NCBI RefSeq assembly: GCF_018371055.1
Contig: NZ_JAGYZD010000062.1
Coordinates: forward strand, 1-8,096
Origin: Finegoldia magna
GTDB taxonomy: Bacteria; Bacillota; Clostridia; Tissierellales; Peptoniphilaceae
DNA: 8,096 bases
Direction of reading: 5' to 3'
The position numbers were made by a program, and so were the translations under genes. Below, one piece after another: positions 5,717 to 8,096 of the stretch. Under the pieces are notes generated by a model. The model saw only the letters and a program-made list of their open reading frames with translations. It ran no database searches and was not told the origin of the DNA. Numbering within the stretch: the stretch's first letter is position 1; each line of letters begins with the position of its first letter.

Positions 5717-7577
5717 AGATTTGCTTTCAAAAGATCTAATGATTATGAATCTTCAATCTACAACTAAAAAAGATGTTATAGATGAAATGATCGAAAAATT
5801 GTACGAAAACAATGTTATTAACGACGTACTAAAATTTAGATCTGAAATTATGAAAAGAGAGTTGGAATCTTCGACAGGACTTGGCGAAGGTGTTGCTATG
5901 CCTCATGCGAAAACATCTGCAGTGAACAAACCTGCGATTGTGTTTGCAAGAAGCACAAATGGTGTGGATTATGAAGCATTAGATGGAGAAGATACTTATA
6001 TATTTTTCATGATTGCTGCGACTGAAGGACAAAACCAAATGCACATTGAAACTTTGGCGAAGTTGTCTAAGCTTTTATTAAAAGAAGGATTTATAGATAG
6101 ATTAAAATCTAGCGAAACTCCAGAAGATGTTTACAAGACAATTGATGATTACGTAGAAGAATCCGAACCAAAAGTCGCACCAGTAGAAACTAGTTCGATT
6201 TATACAGAAAAACCATTCGTATTAGCTGTAACTGCGTGTCCTACAGGAATTGCACACACTTACATGGCAGAAGAAGCTTTGAAGGAACAAGCGGCTAAAA
6301 TGGGAGTTGACATCAAGGTTGAAACAAACGGCTCTGATGGTGTTAAGAACAAATTAAACGCTGACGACATAGAAAAAGCTACTGGAATTATAATCGCTGC
6401 CGATAGAAAAGTGGAAACTGCACGATTTAACGGCAAAAATGTAATTGAATGTCCTGTTTCCGATGCGATTAGAAATCCAAAAGATTTGATTGAAAAAATA
6501 GTAGAAGGAAAAGCAAAGATTTATCACGCAGATGAATCCGAATCAAAAGAAGTTGAAGAAGAAACTACAAATTGGAAATCAAAATTATATCAAGATATTA
6601 TGAATGGCGTAAGCCATATGTTGCCATTTGTAGTTGGTGGTGGAATTTTATTGGCGTTGTCTTTCTTGGTTGAAAGATTTTTCTCAGATACTTCACCAAT
6701 TTACAATTTATTCTCAGTAGGCGGAAAAGCTGCGTTTGGATTTTTGATTCCGATTTTGGCAGGATACATTGCGATGAGTATTGGCGATAGACCAGCGTTG
6801 ATGCCTGGTATGGTTGCAGGTTTCATTGCAGGACAAGGCGCAGGATTTTTGGGAGGATTGTTAGGTGGTTTCTTAGCAGGTTATGTAATTGTATTTTTGA
6901 AGAAAATTACTAAAAATCTTCCAAAATCACTTGAAGGAACAAAACCAATGTTAATCTTCCCAGTATTTGGATTGCTATTAACATCTTTGGGTATGATTTT
7001 TGTAATATCTCCAGTGTTTACGATAATTAACAAAGCAATCAACGGATTTTTGGCAAATATGGGAACTACGAACTCAATTTTGCTTGGAGCATTGCTTGGA
7101 GCGATGATGAGTGTGGATATGGGTGGTCCTGTTAACAAAGCAAGTTATACTTTCTCAATCGGAGTTTTCACAGACACAGGTAACGGAGCATTCATGGCAG
7201 CTACAATGGCTGGTGGTATGGTTGCACCTCTTGCAATAGCTATCGCATCTAGTTTATTCAAAAATAAATTTGACGAAAAAGAAAAGAAATCAGCCGTGAC
7301 TAATTATATTTTGGGCGCATCATTTATCACAGAAGGAGCTATTCCTTTCGCGGCAAAAGACCCATTGAGAGTGATTGTGTCATCTGTAATTGGTAGTGCA
7401 ATCGCCGGTGGACTTACACAAGCATTTGGAGTAAAATCACCTGCACCACACGGAGGAATTTTCATTTTACCAGCTATGGAATCTGTCGACAAAGCGTTGT
7501 TCTTCGTATTATCTGTAGCGGTAGGATCTTTGGTTTCAGCAATCATTTATGGATTGTGGAAACAAAAAGCAGAATAA
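5706..7577 (+). CDS. fruA: Fructose PTS permease, fused EIIA-EIIB-EIIC
   Basis: A 623-residue membrane transporter that takes up fructose and phosphorylates it to fructose-1-phosphate, using phosphate relayed from PEP through EI and HPr. Order: EIIA (about 1-145) with phosphorylation site His67 in GVAMPHAK; an acidic linker; EIIB (about 168-265) with phosphocysteine Cys178 in TACPTGIAHTYMA; a second acidic linker; and EIIC (about 290-620) with multiple membrane spans. The EIIC carries GVSHMLPFVVGGG, DMGGPVNKASY (Asp471), ITEGAIPFAAKDP (Glu543) and PAPHGGIF, all typical of the fructose-mannitol family. All three phosphotransfer domains are intact and in the common Firmicute order. ATG 5706 is preceded by GGGGGA (5695-5700) inside the end of fruK. 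No HPr domain is fused, so general PTS proteins must be encoded elsewhere. No FruR-type regulator is adjacent. Confidence 0.95.
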   Translation: MEIKDLLSKDLMIMNLQSTTKKDVIDEMIEKLYENNVINDVLKFRSEIMKRELESSTGLGEGVAMPHAKTSAVNKPAIVFARSTNGVDYEALDGEDTYIFFMIAATEGQNQMHIETLAKLSKLLLKEGFIDRLKSSETPEDVYKTIDDYVEESEPKVAPVETSSIYTEKPFVLAVTACPTGIAHTYMAEEALKEQAAKMGVDIKVETNGSDGVKNKLNADDIEKATGIIIAADRKVETARFNGKNVIECPVSDAIRNPKDLIEKIVEGKAKIYHADESESKEVEEETTNWKSKLYQDIMNGVSHMLPFVVGGGILLALSFLVERFFSDTSPIYNLFSVGGKAAFGFLIPILAGYIAMSIGDRPALMPGMVAGFIAGQGAGFLGGLLGGFLAGYVIVFLKKITKNLPKSLEGTKPMLIFPVFGLLLTSLGMIFVISPVFTIINKAINGFLANMGTTNSILLGALLGAMMSVDMGGPVNKASYTFSIGVFTDTGNGAFMAATMAGGMVAPLAIAIASSLFKNKFDEKEKKSAVTNYILGASFITEGAIPFAAKDPLRVIVSSVIGSAIAGGLTQAFGVKSPAPHGGIFILPAMESVDKALFFVLSVAVGSLVSAIIYGLWKQKAE

Positions 7578-7586
7578 TGTTATAAT
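7578..7586 (+). promoter_or_regulatory. Extended -10 promoter candidate for fba
   Basis: TGTTATAAT is a perfect extended -10 (TG, one base, TATAAT at 7581-7586) directly after the fruA stop. The -35 region is poor (best TGGAAA at 7557-7562, 18-base spacer). Its predicted start near 7593 gives a leader of about 37 nt. It would let fba be made without the fructose genes, as expected for a core glycolytic enzyme. Confidence 0.5.
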
Positions 7587-7590
7587 AATA

Positions 7591-7603
7591 TTGTAATTTA
7601 CAA
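7591..7603. repeat. Short palindrome at the predicted fba start site
   Basis: TTGTAA-T-TTACAA is a perfect 6-bp inverted repeat around one central base, sitting over the predicted transcription start. Its position suits an operator, but it is shorter than the 18-bp Rex consensus and matches no regulator box I can name. Confidence 0.35.
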
Positions 7604-7616
7604 ATTTTCAAATTTT
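7601..7616 (+). repeat. Tandem CAAATTTT pair in the fba leader
   Basis: Two exact tandem copies of the octamer CAAATTTT, immediately followed by CAAGGAGG. Probably simple A/T-rich leader sequence that keeps the Shine-Dalgarno unpaired; no function can be assigned. Confidence 0.4.
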
Positions 7617-7629
7617 CAAGGAGGAAATT

Positions 7630-8096
7630 ATGTTAGTAGCAGCAGACAAAATGTTAAAAGATGCATTAAAAGGAAAATACGCAGTAGGTCATTTCAATAT
7701 CAATAACTTAGAATGGACTAAAGCTATTTTGGAAACAGCACAAGAAAACAACTCACCAGTTATTTTGGGAGTTAGCGAAGGCGCTGGAAAATATATGGGC
7801 GGATACAAAACAGTTGTAGGAATGGTTAAAGGAATGATTGAAGAATTAAATATAACAGTTCCTGTAGCAATCCACCTAGACCATGGATCATTCGAAGGAG
7901 CAAAAAAATGTATCGAAGCAGGATTTACGTCAGTAATGTTTGATGGTTCTAAATATCCAATTGATGAAAATATAGAAAAAACAAAAGAAATAGTTGAACT
8001 TGCTCACTCAAAAGGAATCAGCGTTGAAGCAGAAGTTGGAGCTATCGGTGGCGAAGAAGACGGAGTAATCGGTCAAGGAGAAATCGCCGACAAAAA
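7630..8096 (+). CDS. fba: Class II fructose-bisphosphate aldolase, 5' part (3' end outside window)
   Basis: A zinc-dependent cytosolic enzyme that splits fructose-1,6-bisphosphate to dihydroxyacetone phosphate and glyceraldehyde-3-phosphate, the step after FruK. The first 155 residues are present, about half of a usual 280-310. AVGHFNINN (18-26) is the family N-terminus. HLDHGS (82-87) carries the catalytic Asp84 and zinc ligand His85. [15 protein letters not shown] (132-146) carries Glu135, equivalent to a zinc-site glutamate in well-studied class II enzymes. The remaining zinc histidines lie beyond the window. The start is clear: AAGGAGG (7618-7624) is 5 bases before the ATG. The gap from fruA is 52 bases with no terminator, so read-through from the fructose operon is likely in addition to its own promoter. 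Confidence 0.95.
   Translation, partial: MLVAADKMLKDALKGKYAVGHFNINNLEWTKAILETAQENNSPVILGVSEGAGKYMGGYKTVVGMVKGMIEELNITVPVAIHLDHGSFEGAKKCIEAGFTSVMFDGSKYPIDENIEKTKEIVELAHSKGISVEAEVGAIGGEEDGVIGQGEIADK

Noticed and set aside
7602..7616. CodY box in the fba leader
   Set aside because: AATTTTCAAATTTTC-type sequence matches only about 10 of 15 positions of the CodY consensus and is explained by the tandem CAAATTTT repeat.

Overview
The window is A/T-rich, gene-dense, low-GC Gram-positive type DNA: codons are A/T-ending, Shine-Dalgarno sequences are AGGAG- or GGTGA-like, and intrinsic hairpin terminators are compact. The gene set (lipoyl synthase, a fructose phosphotransferase system feeding class II aldolase, Maf, a DUF523 protein, a YeiH-family transporter) fits an anaerobic Firmicute. 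I lean towards Clostridia/Tissierellia, possibly a Finegoldia- or Peptoniphilus-like coccus. That placement is inference from style and content, not a database match.

Layout. 1-688 (+): 3' part of lipA, closed by a GAAA-loop hairpin. 744-2285 (+): an intact gene for an ABC-exporter-shaped membrane protein whose ATPase domain has lost its Walker A, Q-loop and signature motifs. It ends in a strong terminator. 2397-3422 (+): a YeiH/UPF0324-family transporter with its own promoter, Shine-Dalgarno and terminator. 3423-3634: an intergenic region with a second, leftward terminator, a near-consensus leftward promoter and two Fur-like boxes. Together these outline a small RNA of about 85 nt. 3635-4722 (-): a two-gene maf-tudS (DUF523) operon, which looks like nucleotide/nucleobase housekeeping. 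4793-8096 (+): fruK-fruA-fba, the last gene cut by the window end.

How the genes work together. FruA imports fructose as fructose-1-phosphate, FruK converts it to fructose-1,6-bisphosphate, and Fba splits that into triose phosphates, so three adjacent genes take fructose into lower glycolysis. fruK and fruA overlap by 11 nt. fba has its own likely promoter and Shine-Dalgarno, so it can be expressed apart from the sugar genes.

The most interesting signal is the putative small RNA on the minus strand at about 3546-3462. It has a TTGACA/TATAAT promoter, a Fur-like 7-1-7 box over the -10/start region, another upstream of the -35, no convincing ORF, and two CCCC motifs. One motif is in an open linker and one is in the terminator loop. 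This is the architecture of iron-responsive, C-rich antisense RNAs such as Bacillus FsrA, but I cannot say from sequence alone that it is homologous.
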